Below are positions 53,327 to 63,748 of a stretch of 64,000 bases of DNA, one piece after another (the stretch's first letter is position 1; the number at the start of each line of letters is the position of its first letter). The notes beneath the pieces are model-generated. The model was not told the origin of the DNA. It did not search any database and saw nothing but the letters and a program-made list of their open reading frames with translations. The DNA lies in assembly GCA_963726995.1 (NCBI GenBank), contig CAVSEP010000005.1:62001-126000 (forward strand). The letters run 5' to 3'. Position numbers and translations under genes: made by a program. Origin of the DNA: DAIDKA01 sp963726995. Lineage in GTDB: Bacteria > Pseudomonadota > Gammaproteobacteria > Steroidobacterales > Steroidobacteraceae.

Positions 53327-53430
53327 GGCAAGACTCCTGAAGGGTTTCGAGCTTCAGTGTAGGAACGTCTTGGATGGCTTTGCATCGGCGCGAACCCGTA
53401 GACTTGTCCACCCATCGGCAGGAGAGTCTC

Positions 53431-55557
53431 ATGAGGCTTACGGTATTGGTGCTCGCCGCTGCGTTGCCTGCGGTCGGCATGTCGGTTTCGGCGGCACCCT
53501 CGATCGATGCTCTGGCGCGCGATGTGGCACGCACCGAAGCCATCCGCGAGGTGAAGACACTGCAGCGCAGCTACGCGCAGTATGCGCAGTTCGGATTGTG
53601 GGATGAGATGGCCGCGCTGTTTGCGCAGCAGGCGACGCTCGAGATGGGCACGGAGCAGGTCAAGGGCCGTGCCGCGATCGCCGCTTTCTTCACGAGCCGG
53701 CTCGGCAACGGCCATCAGGGGCTCGATCCAGGGGCCGTGAATACCGAGTTGATCGCCGCTCCGGTGGTGAATCTTTCGCTGGACGGCAATAGCGCCAAGG
53801 GCCGTTGGGACCGGATGGTGCTGCGATCCGATTCCCGGGGCCACGCCAGCATCGAGGGCGGGATCTTCGAGAACGCCTATGTGAAGGAACGCGGAGTCTG
53901 GAAGATCGCCGACCTGCATTTCTACCCGCAGTATGCCGGGCCGTATGAAACCGGCTGGACCAATGTCGATGGTCTGGATCTGCCCATCGTTCCCTATCAC
54001 TACGACGGCGACTCGGCGGGCTTGCCCATTCCGGCGCCCTTAGGCCCGCCGCCCCGGACACGAGCCACGCTGGCGATGCTCGAGGCGCGCATCCGCGTCA
54101 TGAATGACGAGGACCAGGTGCGCAACCTTCAGGCCGCGTACAACTACTATGTGGACCGGAAGATGTGGGACGACGTGGCCGATCTGTTCGCCGCAGACAG
54201 CGTGCTGGAAGTGGGCGCAGTCGGCATCTATGACGGGCCCAAGGGCGCGCGCCGTGCCATGGAGCGAATGGGCACGGCGGGACTGACCCGCGGGCAGCTC
54301 AACGACCATCTGCTGTTCGATGATGTCGCCGAGATCCTCCCGGGCGCCGGCGAGGCGCGCCTGCGCGGCTTCGAGCTGGGCCTGGTGGGAGACGTGAGCA
54401 GCGGCGAGGAGCATTGGGAGGTCAATGTCATCGACAATCGCTTCGTGAAGGAGGGCGGCATCTGGAAGGTGCGCGAGATGCGTATTTTTCCGCTGCTTCG
54501 CAGTGAGTATCACCAGGGCTGGGGCAGCAGCCGCCTGAGCGAGCCGGTGCCCACCGGCGCACTGGCTCCCGACCATCCCGTGCCGCATGCCGATGCCGGC
54601 AGCCAGGACAGCCTCATCCCGGTCTTTCACGCACCCAATCCCGCGACCGGACGGCCGGTGGCATTGCCGGCGGGCAAGCAGTTCGTGGCCGTCGGCGCGC
54701 TCACCGCGGCGATCGCGGCCGCCGCAGCTCCTGCGTCAGCCGGTAGTGCCGAGGAGCGCCTGCGGGATGCCGCGCGGCGGCTGGCCGTGTCCGCGGCCTA
54801 TGACGGCGCAGAGAACGTCAACTCCGCGTACGGGCATCTGATTGACGATTTTCAGTGGACCGACATGGCCAAGCTGTTCGGCAGGCATGGCGCCAAGGAA
54901 GTGCCCTTTGCGGGCTATTACGCCGGCGCCGAGCGCATCACGCATGCCGTGTTTCTGGAGTACGGTGATCCGCGCAACGGTGGTCGTTCGGGTATCGCCT
55001 TTCACTGGCTCATTCAGCCGGTGATCAATGTGGCAGGTGACGGCCGATCGGCCACGGTGCGCAGCTACCTGTTTCATCCGGACACTGCCAAGACTCCCGG
55101 CAGCGCCAGCCTGTTCGGTGCCATGTATCCGGACAACCAGTTCGTGCTGGAGGAAGGCCGCTGGCGGCTGTGGAATCTGTCGCTGGATGAGCCCTATTTC
55201 AGCCTGCCGGGAGGCTGGAAGGGCGGTTGGTCGAGCGTGGCACCCCGGCCGCGCGCGCCGGCCCCGCGGCCGAGCAGCGCGCCTTCCGGGCCGGTGCGCT
55301 ACTTCGGCGCGGCGCTGGTGAAAGAGTTTGCGCCCGACGTTCCGATCAGCGCCCTGGGCGTGCGTGAGGAGCACTATCGCGGCGGCACCGGCGAGGTCTG
55401 GGAGTGGCCGCAGATCCTGCCCATGTGGTGGAGTTACCGCAACCCCGTCAGCGGCCGTTCGCCGGAGAACTTCCTGCCGGACTGCGTGCCCTGCGACTAC
55501 GCGCCGGAATTGAGCATGACCCGGCACGGCTACCTGTTGCCGCCGACCGGACCCTAG
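53431..55557 (+). CDS. Exported three-module NTF2-like (SnoaL_4-type) protein
   Basis: 708 residues from ATG 53431 with AGGAGA upstream; a signal peptide ends near VSAAP. Three NTF2-like modules: about residues 35-180 (IREVKTLQRSYAQYAQFGLWDEMAALFAQQATLEMG), 220-375 (EDQVRNLQAAYNYYVDRKMWDDVADLFAADSVLEVG) and 460-600 (YDGAENVNSAYGHLIDDFQWTDMAKLFGRHGAKEV). Then a Pro-rich linker and a C-terminal part with DCVPCDYAPE. Module repeats suggest internal duplication. The function is unknown; possibly binds or isomerises a hydrophobic ligand outside the cytoplasm. Confidence 0.75.
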   Translation: MRLTVLVLAAALPAVGMSVSAAPSIDALARDVARTEAIREVKTLQRSYAQYAQFGLWDEMAALFAQQATLEMGTEQVKGRAAIAAFFTSRLGNGHQGLDPGAVNTELIAAPVVNLSLDGNSAKGRWDRMVLRSDSRGHASIEGGIFENAYVKERGVWKIADLHFYPQYAGPYETGWTNVDGLDLPIVPYHYDGDSAGLPIPAPLGPPPRTRATLAMLEARIRVMNDEDQVRNLQAAYNYYVDRKMWDDVADLFAADSVLEVGAVGIYDGPKGARRAMERMGTAGLTRGQLNDHLLFDDVAEILPGAGEARLRGFELGLVGDVSSGEEHWEVNVIDNRFVKEGGIWKVREMRIFPLLRSEYHQGWGSSRLSEPVPTGALAPDHPVPHADAGSQDSLIPVFHAPNPATGRPVALPAGKQFVAVGALTAAIAAAAAPASAGSAEERLRDAARRLAVSAAYDGAENVNSAYGHLIDDFQWTDMAKLFGRHGAKEVPFAGYYAGAERITHAVFLEYGDPRNGGRSGIAFHWLIQPVINVAGDGRSATVRSYLFHPDTAKTPGSASLFGAMYPDNQFVLEEGRWRLWNLSLDEPYFSLPGGWKGGWSSVAPRPRAPAPRPSSAPSGPVRYFGAALVKEFAPDVPISALGVREEHYRGGTGEVWEWPQILPMWWSYRNPVSGRSPENFLPDCVPCDYAPELSMTRHGYLLPPTGP

Positions 55558-55583
55558 GCTCAGGTCCGGGGCGGCAACGGCGA

Positions 55584-57065
55584 CTAGTGATGCATCGAGG
55601 CCAGCGCGGCCGCATCCAGATGGGCGATGGAGCGGGTGTCCTGGAAAGCGCGGACGCCCTCGATACCCTGCTCGCGGCCAATGCCCGAGGCCTTCATGCC
55701 GCCGAAGGGCGCCCGCAGGTCCAGGCGGGTGGCGCCATGATCATTGACCCAGACATAGCCGCAGACCATCTGGCTGCCGACGCGATTGGCGGTATTCGGA
55801 TCGGCCGTCCAGACAGAGCCTGCCAACCCAGCCCAGCTGTCGTTGGCCATCCGGATGGCGTCCTCTTCGGTCTCGAACGGGATTACCGGGATCACCGGAC
55901 CGAACTGCTCCTCGGTGACGACGCGCAAGGTGAGCTTGGGATTGACGACGATGGCCGGGCGCACGAAGTTGCCGCCCTTCATGTCACCGCCGGGCAGCTC
56001 GCCGAATTCCAGCACCTTGGCGCCGGAGTCTTTGGCTTCCTTGATCAGGCTGTCGACAAAGGTCTTCTGTGCCGGCGAATGCAGCGGGCCCATGGTGGTG
56101 CCCTTGTCGAGTCCATAACCGAGCTGCACCTTCTCCAGCCTCGCGGACAGGCCCTTCACGACCTCATCCATTCGCGACTTGTGCACGAACAGGCGCTTGG
56201 CATTCATGCAGATCTGACCGGTGGTGTCGTAGATGGCTGCAAACAGTCGGTCGAAGTGGACGTCATCCAGGATCGCATCCTTGAGGACGATGGCGGCATC
56301 GTTGCCGCCCAGTTCCAGGGTGACCCGCGTGAGACTGTGCGAGGCCAGTTCCATCATCTTCTTGCCGCCATTGACCGAGCCGGTGAAGCAGACCTTGGCG
56401 ACATCCGGATTGCGGATCAGTGCGCTCATGTTGGCGTCGGGGCCCGTCACGACATTGAGCACCCCGGGAGGCAGCTGTTCGGCAATGCGCTGTACCACGC
56501 GCGCGGTGGCCAGAGGGGCCGTCAGGGGCGGCTTTACAATGACGGTGTTGCCGGCCAGCAGCGCATGCGGCAGCGCAGCGCCCAGAATGGCGATGGGCCA
56601 GTTGAAGGGCACGATGATGGTGACGACGCCGAGCGGCTGATAGGCCACGGTGGTCTGCACCGGAATCGCGCCATGAATGGGCGGCAGTACTTTCGAGGCG
56701 TTGACTTCGTCGGCATGGCTTAACGCCAGCTTCCAGCGCAGCTCCAGCACCAGCGAATCCACCCAACCTTCAAAGCGGACCTTGCCGTTCTCCTGCGAGA
56801 GGATGGCCGCGTCATCATCGCGGTTCTCGGCAATGCCGGCGAGCGCGGCCAGCATTTTCTCGGCCCGCTTCTGCGGGGAGAGCGCCGCCCAGGCCGGGTA
56901 GGCGGCCTTCGCCGCCGCCACGGCATCGCTGACATCTTCGGTGGTGGCCGAGGCCGCATGTCCTACGACCACACCGGGTTTGGCAGGGTCCGCGATGGCC
57001 ATCTGCTGCGCGGTCGTTCGTGCCTTGCCCCCAATATACAAAGGAGTGGTAACTGTTGTTGACAT
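55584..57065 (-). CDS. Aldehyde dehydrogenase
   Basis: 493 residues, NAD(P)-dependent ALDH superfamily. Motifs: VTIIVPFNWPIAI, Lys of NTVIVKPPLTAP, FTGSVNGGKK, general-base Glu in LELGGNDAAI, nucleophile Cys in GQICMNAKR and the terminal PFGGMKASGIGREQG. It oxidises an aldehyde to an acid and would suit the carbonyl products of the nearby carotenoid-oxygenase-type enzyme. It stands between convergent and divergent exported proteins and seems monocistronic. Confidence 0.92.
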   Translation of the reverse strand: MSTTVTTPLYIGGKARTTAQQMAIADPAKPGVVVGHAASATTEDVSDAVAAAKAAYPAWAALSPQKRAEKMLAALAGIAENRDDDAAILSQENGKVRFEGWVDSLVLELRWKLALSHADEVNASKVLPPIHGAIPVQTTVAYQPLGVVTIIVPFNWPIAILGAALPHALLAGNTVIVKPPLTAPLATARVVQRIAEQLPPGVLNVVTGPDANMSALIRNPDVAKVCFTGSVNGGKKMMELASHSLTRVTLELGGNDAAIVLKDAILDDVHFDRLFAAIYDTTGQICMNAKRLFVHKSRMDEVVKGLSARLEKVQLGYGLDKGTTMGPLHSPAQKTFVDSLIKEAKDSGAKVLEFGELPGGDMKGGNFVRPAIVVNPKLTLRVVTEEQFGPVIPVIPFETEEDAIRMANDSWAGLAGSVWTADPNTANRVGSQMVCGYVWVNDHGATRLDLRAPFGGMKASGIGREQGIEGVRAFQDTRSIAHLDAAALASMHH

Positions 57066-57223
57066 GTTGCTACCTCGTTGGAATCCGGTCGGATGTGCCG
57101 GGAATCGTAGCAGGTTTCCTTAAGTTTCGACGCCGGGGAGGCCTTGCCGGCGGCGTGCTATCGGGCGCAAACAAGGCTACAGTTCGGCCGCAGGAATTCG
57201 GCTTAAGGTTCGGGGGAGGCCGC

Positions 57224-58009
57224 ATGCGAGTATCGATGGCCAGGCTCAGCGTTCTCGTCGCCGCCGCGCTGGTGGTCGGGATCCCACACGCCGCGACCGG
57301 GCCGGCGACGAACCCGCCCCGGCAGCCGCTGCCCGACTGGAGCGGCATCTGGAACCCGGCCGAGCTGAACCTCTTCGATCCCTCCGCCCGCGCCCGCCCG
57401 GAAAACGGCAAGAACTCCCTGGCCGCCGTGATGCGTGAATTCCCGCCCTACAATCCCGAGTGGGAGGCGAGGTACAAGAAGGTGCTGGCGGACAATCTGG
57501 CGGGCAAACCCACCGACCCGACCGCCGGGTGCGTCCCTGGGGGCATGCCCAGGATCATGACCACGCCCTATCCCTTCGAGTTCGTCATCCAGTCGAATCG
57601 GGTTCTGATCCTGCACGAGGTATCCAGCCAGGTGCGCCGGATCTGGACCGATGGACGTGCGCATCCGCAGGATCCGGATCCGACCTACATGGGCCACTCC
57701 ATCGGACATTGGGAGGGGGATACCCTGGTGGTCGACACGGTCGGCATGCGCGGCGACACGGTGTTCGATGTCACCGCCGCTCCCCACAGTGACAAGATCC
57801 ATGTCACCGAACGGATCCGACGGGTCGGTGCCAGCAAACTGGAAGATCGCCTGCTGGTCGAGGATCCGGTCGCCTTCACCAGGCCGTGGGCGGTCGTGCG
57901 CACCTACGACCTGAAACCGGACTGGCAGATTACCGAGTACGTGTGCGAAGAGAACAATCGCAATCCGATCAATCCCGACGGGACGACCGGCTTCGTCGCG
58001 CCAAAGTGA
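57224..58009 (+). CDS. Secreted protein of unknown function (paralogue family member 2)
   Basis: 261 residues from ATG 57224 with GGGGGAGG upstream; an ATG at 57236 is an alternative. Signal peptide (MARLSVLVAAALVVGIPHAA). Shared blocks with the protein at 52415: LPDWSGIWNPA, AGCVPGGMPRIMTTPYPFEFVIQSNRVLI, SSQVRRIWTDGR, DPDPTYMGHSIGHWEGDTLVVDTVG and YVCEENNRNPINPDG. The mature protein is compact and Trp/Gly-rich. No enzymatic motif that I can identify. The gap of 206 bases after it holds no gene I can see. Confidence 0.7.
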   Translation: MRVSMARLSVLVAAALVVGIPHAATGPATNPPRQPLPDWSGIWNPAELNLFDPSARARPENGKNSLAAVMREFPPYNPEWEARYKKVLADNLAGKPTDPTAGCVPGGMPRIMTTPYPFEFVIQSNRVLILHEVSSQVRRIWTDGRAHPQDPDPTYMGHSIGHWEGDTLVVDTVGMRGDTVFDVTAAPHSDKIHVTERIRRVGASKLEDRLLVEDPVAFTRPWAVVRTYDLKPDWQITEYVCEENNRNPINPDGTTGFVAPK

Positions 58010-58215
58010 CCTGATCCGTCGCAGCACCGTGGCGGCCGACAACGCGACGCGCTCGAAATCCCCGCATGACCGGGGGCGTCCTCGGGCCGCCGTCAACACA
58101 GGATTTCCGTTAAATTCTGGCGCCGCGGGCGCTTCGACGTGATAATGACCAGCAAATCTGAGGGGGTAGCGCATCATCGTGCGTCACTTGTGAATAATGA
58201 GGGGAGAAGTCGGCA

Positions 58216-59637
58216 GTGAAACTTCGCTATTTCCGTGGCAAGAACTGGGTGGTGCTGGTCGCCGTCGCGGCCGGAATGGCCGTGGCTCAGGAACCCGCCC
58301 GGCCGCCCGCCGCTGCCCCAACCGCTGCGAGTGACAACCCGGTCCTGACCGGGCAGCCGGAGCCGCCGGCCGCGGCGCTGCCGCAGGCGCAGCGCGGGGA
58401 CCCGGAGATCTTCCCGCCGAATTTCGTCTTCCCCCGACGCGAGCCGCCGAAGCCCGTGTCCGAGCCGCCGGCCGCCGGCGTCAAACCGCTGGCCGTCGAC
58501 CTGTTCACCAGCAAGAACTTCTACAAGGACAAGGCCTCCTGGAGCGATCCGCGCTACTACCGCTGCAATACGCCGCGACAGATGATCGAAGCGATGTGGG
58601 AGCGGGGCCGCATGGGAGCCAATCCGCCGACCACGGCCTCCTGGGGAAACTGCAAGATCGACTATCCGCGTGAGCGCATGGTCAGTCCGTACGCGTACAA
58701 GAGCGCCAAGGAACACTACGAGGCGCTGCTGGCGCAGGCCAAGGCGCACGGCGGCCCGACCCAGTACACCAAGGCGACCACTCCTGACTGGGATGGCTTC
58801 TACGTACGCGATCCGCTTGGCACCGACTCGCCTGGCTTCACCGGCCCCGACCGCATGGTGGCAGGTCCCGGCCGGGGCGAGCGCTGGCAATGGGGCGGAA
58901 TCGAGCAGGCCTCCACCGTGCTGTCGGTGCTCACGCCCGAGTACCAGAAGCGCTACGTGCAGATGCTCTACCACGAGACCGTCGACAATTCGAAACAATG
59001 GAATGCCTCCTTCTGCCTGCCGGAGGGTTTCATCCGCTGGTGGGCGGCATCCTCGCGCGGCGGCAACTTCGAAGTGACCGTGACGCCCGCGAAAGTCGAG
59101 TTCCTCTCCGGAATTGCCGACAACTTCCTGCGACAAGTGCTTATCGGCCGCCAGCATGTGCAGAAGGTGCCGCAGTGGTACGGCGAGACGGTGGGCTTCT
59201 GGGATGGCGAGACCCTCGTCAGCTGGACCGCCAATGTCCAGGGCTGGACCCAGCACACCATGTTCGAGTTCTCGAGCAAGATGGAGACCGTCGAGACCTT
59301 CAAGCCCCTCTACGACGCGGACCACAAGCTGATCGGCATCGACCACGAAGCCATCTGGTACGACCCGGAAGCCTATGTGCAGCCGCTGCGCATCAAGGAC
59401 CGGTTCCTGCGGCGCGCCGAAGCGGGCGATGCGAAGGCCCGCTACACCTTCATCGAGTGCCTGTCCAACATCCAGAACGTGAAGGGCCGGCCGCAGCAGC
59501 TTTCCAAGGGCGATCCGAACTTCATCGACTACTACGGCCGACCCTGGGCGCAGAACTGGGAGAAGTGGTTTGAGGCGGGCTGGGACAAGCCCGCTGATGA
59601 GGGAGCGCCGAAGGACGTAATGGACTTATTCAAATGA
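58216..59637 (+). CDS. Secreted protein of unknown function, distant member of the same family
   Basis: 473 residues from GTG 58216 with GGGGAG upstream. Signal peptide (VVLVAVAAGMAVAQ), then a Pro/Ala-rich linker of about 60 residues. The core has TPDWDGFYVRDP, CLPEGFIRWWAASSRGGNFEVTVTPAKVEFL and ETVGFWDGETLVSWTANV, matching in order the WSGIW, CxPxGMPR and GHWEGDTLVV blocks of the two paralogues. The long linker suggests a surface or periplasm-spanning position. Function unknown. Confidence 0.68.
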   Translation: MKLRYFRGKNWVVLVAVAAGMAVAQEPARPPAAAPTAASDNPVLTGQPEPPAAALPQAQRGDPEIFPPNFVFPRREPPKPVSEPPAAGVKPLAVDLFTSKNFYKDKASWSDPRYYRCNTPRQMIEAMWERGRMGANPPTTASWGNCKIDYPRERMVSPYAYKSAKEHYEALLAQAKAHGGPTQYTKATTPDWDGFYVRDPLGTDSPGFTGPDRMVAGPGRGERWQWGGIEQASTVLSVLTPEYQKRYVQMLYHETVDNSKQWNASFCLPEGFIRWWAASSRGGNFEVTVTPAKVEFLSGIADNFLRQVLIGRQHVQKVPQWYGETVGFWDGETLVSWTANVQGWTQHTMFEFSSKMETVETFKPLYDADHKLIGIDHEAIWYDPEAYVQPLRIKDRFLRRAEAGDAKARYTFIECLSNIQNVKGRPQQLSKGDPNFIDYYGRPWAQNWEKWFEAGWDKPADEGAPKDVMDLFK

Positions 59638-59828
59638 GTCATTCACCCCCGCACTCCGCAACGTCATTGGATCGAACATCTAGGTAAGTTCGCGCCGGCC
59701 GCGCCGGTCTTTGACAAATGCTAAAGCGCGGGGGACGGTGCTAGACTCCCGGGCGACGCCGTTTCCCGCCAGGCTTGACGCGTTGGCTCGCCGCACGAGG
59801 CGGATGCGGCTCGGGGAGGGAACTCCGG

Positions 59829-62800
59829 ATGAGTGTCGCTTCAACCAGTCGCCCGTTCTCGACGGGGCTCATTGCCCTCCTGGCCTGCTACGTCTTTCCC
59901 GTACAGGCGGCCCACCGTCCCGACGCCCAAGCTGCTGCGGAAGCGGCCATGCGCCAGCAGATGATGGATTTGCTCGGCAAGTCGGAAAACCCGGTCGATC
60001 CGGCCGACGACCAGAGCGTCCAGGTGGTGATCCAGACGGGTCATGCAGCGCGCGATCAGCGCACTCGGGGAAAGTGGCGACGGTCGCTGGGTGCTCTCCG
60101 GCGGCATGGACGAGACGCTGAAGTTGTGGGATATCGCCAGCGGCCAGGAAGCTCGCACCATTTCCGGCCAGGGTTTGCTCTGGCCGCGCGCCATTGCCGT
60201 GGCCGCAGACGGGGGTCTCGCGGTCGTGACGGACTACCAAACAGCGCGCACTTACGATCTCAAGTCCGGACTGCTCCTGCGGCAGCTGTGGGCTCAGGGT
60301 AACAGCCTGCCGCTCGTGAGCCGCGATGCCCGGTGGCTCGTGGGCGAGTTTTCTTCAGCGTCGACGGGTGGGTCAACAGCCAGTGCGTCGGGTATCGAAG
60401 TTCTCGACGCAGCCTCCGGACAGCAGGCCTGGAAGGTACCGGCTGGTCAGGGCGCGCGCACCTTCGCGTTGTCGGGCGATGGGCATTGGCTGGTCACCAC
60501 GCTGGAGTCGCACCGTGAGTCGGGCAATCCGCGCGCCAGCGCAGAGCTGGACCTGTGGGATGTCATCGACCGGCGCCAGGTGGCCCACTGTAGCGGAACG
60601 GATTTTGCGACTCAGCAACGATGGCTTGCCGCAGTCAGCGATGACGGGCGCCTGCTCGCCTCAGAATCGGTCGATCGCAATTCCGTCGACCTGATCGACC
60701 TAAGGCGCTGCGAGCGGGTTCGCAGCCTGTCGACCCAGCTTCCGCCCACCGGTGGCACGAGCACGACGCTGTCCTTCTCGCCCGACAATTCGCAGCTGGC
60801 GTGGGCGGTGAGCGGCGGGACCCTGCGTCTATGGCAGGTGGCCGATGGGAGCGCCGTGGACGGTCCTACGGCAACAGCAATTCAATGGCGGCCGGATGGC
60901 CTGGCCCTGGCGTACGGGAGGCCCGGCGGGGGAGCTCCGGTCGTGCGTGCATTGCCCTCCGGCTCAGACACGGCGATGACGGCCGGCGCCGCCGAGGTGA
61001 ACGACCTGGCGCTGGTCGGCGAGGGTGAGGCGGTACTGGCAGCCATGCAGGACGGTTCCGCCCGCTGGTGGGACCTGGCCAGTGGGGAGATCCGCCGCGA
61101 TTTCGTCTGCGCCCGCGGCGCGGCGGCCCTTTCCGTCGCGGTGAATCCTGGCGCCTCCCAGGTTGCGGTCGGTTGCGCGGACGGATCGGCGAGCCTGTGG
61201 AACGTGCAAGACGCGCAGCCGACTCGCTCGCTGCTGGAGCCGGTCTCGCAAGACCTGGCTCCCGTGATCGTTCGCTACGCGCGCGATGGCAGCGCCCTGC
61301 TTGCCGCACGTCGCGATGAGCTCGCGGTGCTGGATCCGCAAACTGGCGCGGCCCGTCGAACCATCACCGTTCCGCCGGCCGCAGCCGGCATTGCGACCGG
61401 AGGGGCCGAGGACCCCGCGGCGAACTGGGTGAGGGCAATTGCGCTGCACCCGAGTGAACCGCTGGTTGCCGTGGGCCAAACGCGGGCAATCAGTATCTGG
61501 AACTACGCGACCGGTGAGCGAGTCGCCCTCCTTCAGGGATCAAGCATTTTCGAGAAGATGGGGATGGGGAACCTGCAGGGCATGGCAGGCCGGGGAATGC
61601 CCATGCCTCCGGGGTTTGGCGGCCGCAGCGGCGCGGCCGGTACGTTGGCGGGCAATCCGCTGGCCGCGATGCAGGCACTGTCCATTAGCGGCGCGCACAG
61701 TCTTGCCTATACGCCGGATGGCACGCGATTGGTGTCGATCGGACCCACGGGCCGGCAGGTATGGGACGCGCGTACCGGACGTGAGATCAATCAACCTGCG
61801 GCTCGGGGCGGGGCGCCGGATCCCCGGCGTGGGCTGGATGGTCTGATGGGGATGTTTGGCGGCGGCGCGATCGGTGGTGCCTTCAATGGACGCGGCGTGA
61901 CCATCAGTCCCGATGGGCGCCTCGCGGCCCAAAGCGTTGGCCATCGCGTCCGCCTGTTTGACACGACGACCCTCGAGACACGCGCTGATCTGGAAGGTCA
62001 TACGGCGGATGTCACCTCCCTGGTCTGGTCACGCGATGGTTCGACCCTGGTCAGTGGCGCAATGGATGGCTCGGTCCGTCTTTGGGATGCCAAGGGCCTG
62101 AAGGAGCGGGTGGCACTGATCGCGCTGGGCCCGCGCGATTCGGTGGCAGTGACGCCTGATCGCTACTATCGCGCGACGCGCGGCCGGTTGCAGGGCGTCG
62201 CCTTCCGGACCCGAGGCACGCTCTATCCCTTCGACCAGTTTGACCTGCGCTTCAACCGCCCCGATATCGTGCTGGCGGCACTCGGCCGCGCGACTCCTGA
62301 GCTGATCGAGGGATACCGCCACTCGTATGAACGCAGGCTCAGGCGCATGGGATTCAGCGAGCAGATGCTGCTCAAGGATTTCCATCTGCCGGAGATCCGG
62401 ATCCTCACCAGCGCCATACCCGTAACCACCGAGTCTGCGGGCTTGAGCCTTCAGGTCAGCGCTCACGATGAGCGGGTGCCGCTCGACCGATTCATGGTCT
62501 ACGTCAACGACGTACCCGTCTTCGGGCGGGCCGGACGTGCGATTGGCGGTGCGGTTCACGACGCTCAGACCCAACTGGACCTGCCACTGGTCAGTGGACG
62601 GAATAAAGTGCAGGTATCGGTGCTCAACCACGACGGCATCGAGTCGCTTCGCCAGACGCTCTACACGACGCTCACGACGCCTGAAGCTGCACGCGAGGTG
62701 TGGGTGGTCGCGATCGGCGTGAGTCATTACCTCAATCCACGGTATGAGCTGCGTTATGCCGCCAAGGATGCGGAAGATCTTGCCGGCGCGTTCGAGAAGC

Positions 62801-63534
62801 ATGCGGCAACGGGCTTCCACCTCCTGTCGATTACCGACCAGAAGGCAACCCGGGAAGGGATCCGGGCGGCACGCCAATGGCTGAGCGCAGCCAAGACCGG
62901 AGATCTGGTGATCGTGTTCGCCGCCGGGCACGGAATGATCGACGCGGACCAGAACTACTACTACGGCACCTACGACATCGACGCCAATGCACCGGCGCGG
63001 GCCGGAATGCCATTTGATGATTTCGAGAGCCTGCTGGACGGCATCCGACCACTGCGTAAGCTGCTGTTGGTGGATACCTGCTTCTCCGGCGAGATCGATC
63101 GTGACGAGCTGGTGACGAGCCCGGCGGCGAGCGATGGCTCCACCCACGTCACCATGCGGGCGTTCAAGTCGATGCGCGGCATTACCGTCAGCGCTGGCGA
63201 GGCGCGTCCCCAGCCGGCCGGGAACCTGCCGACCTACGCACGTTTCCAGCAGGACTGGTTTGCGGACTTACGCCGTGGCACCGGGGCCGTGGTCATCTCA
63301 AGCGCGAGCGGCAATGAATTTGCGCTGGAAGGGGACACCTGGCAAAACGGCGTCTTCACGTATGCAGTCATCAATGGACTGCGTAACGGCAAGGCGGATG
63401 CCAATGGCGACGGCGTCGTCAGCGCCACCGAACTGGAGGCGTACGTCACTCAATCGGTGCGCGAGCTCACTGCCGGCAAACAAAACCCGACGGTGCGGCG
63501 GGAAAACCTGGATTTCGATTTCAACGTGTTCTGA
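59829..63534 (+). CDS. Exported WD40-repeat protein with C-terminal caspase (C14) domain, one frame break
   Basis: 1234 residues after correction. The true start is ATG 59829 with a signal peptide (TGLIALLACYVFPVQAA). One extra base near 60040-60050 separates it from the rest. Residues about 80-680 are WD40-type blades (WVLSGGMDETLKLWDIASGQE, VTSLVWSRDGSTLVSGAMDGSVRLWDAKG). After a linker, the caspase-like domain has EVWVVAIGVSHY, the catalytic His in VFAAGHGMID and Cys in LLVDTCFSGE. Such proteins are signalling or cell-death proteases; a periplasmic location is unusual. A TTGACA at about 59710 lies upstream without a good -10. Confidence 0.82.
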
Positions 63535-63748
63535 CACCGCCAGATCGCGGAACTGGGCTGGCCAAACATCGTCGCCGGGCCTTTGACAGGCCTGCCGTGC
63601 CCCTCGGGGCAGGCCAGTGATAAACTTGAGCCGCTAGAAGAAGAATCGGGTGGGCAGGTGCGGTCGCGAGGGGGTGGGATTTGAACCACTGGGCACGGTC
63701 CTACGACAGACGCCATGAAGTTGCTCGGTGATCTGGGGAGTCCTATCC

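Noticed and set aside
63660..63710. tRNA-like T-arm (GGTTCAAATCC on the minus strand)
   Set aside because: The flanking bases do not pair into a T-stem, and no acceptor, D or anticodon arms can be built around it.
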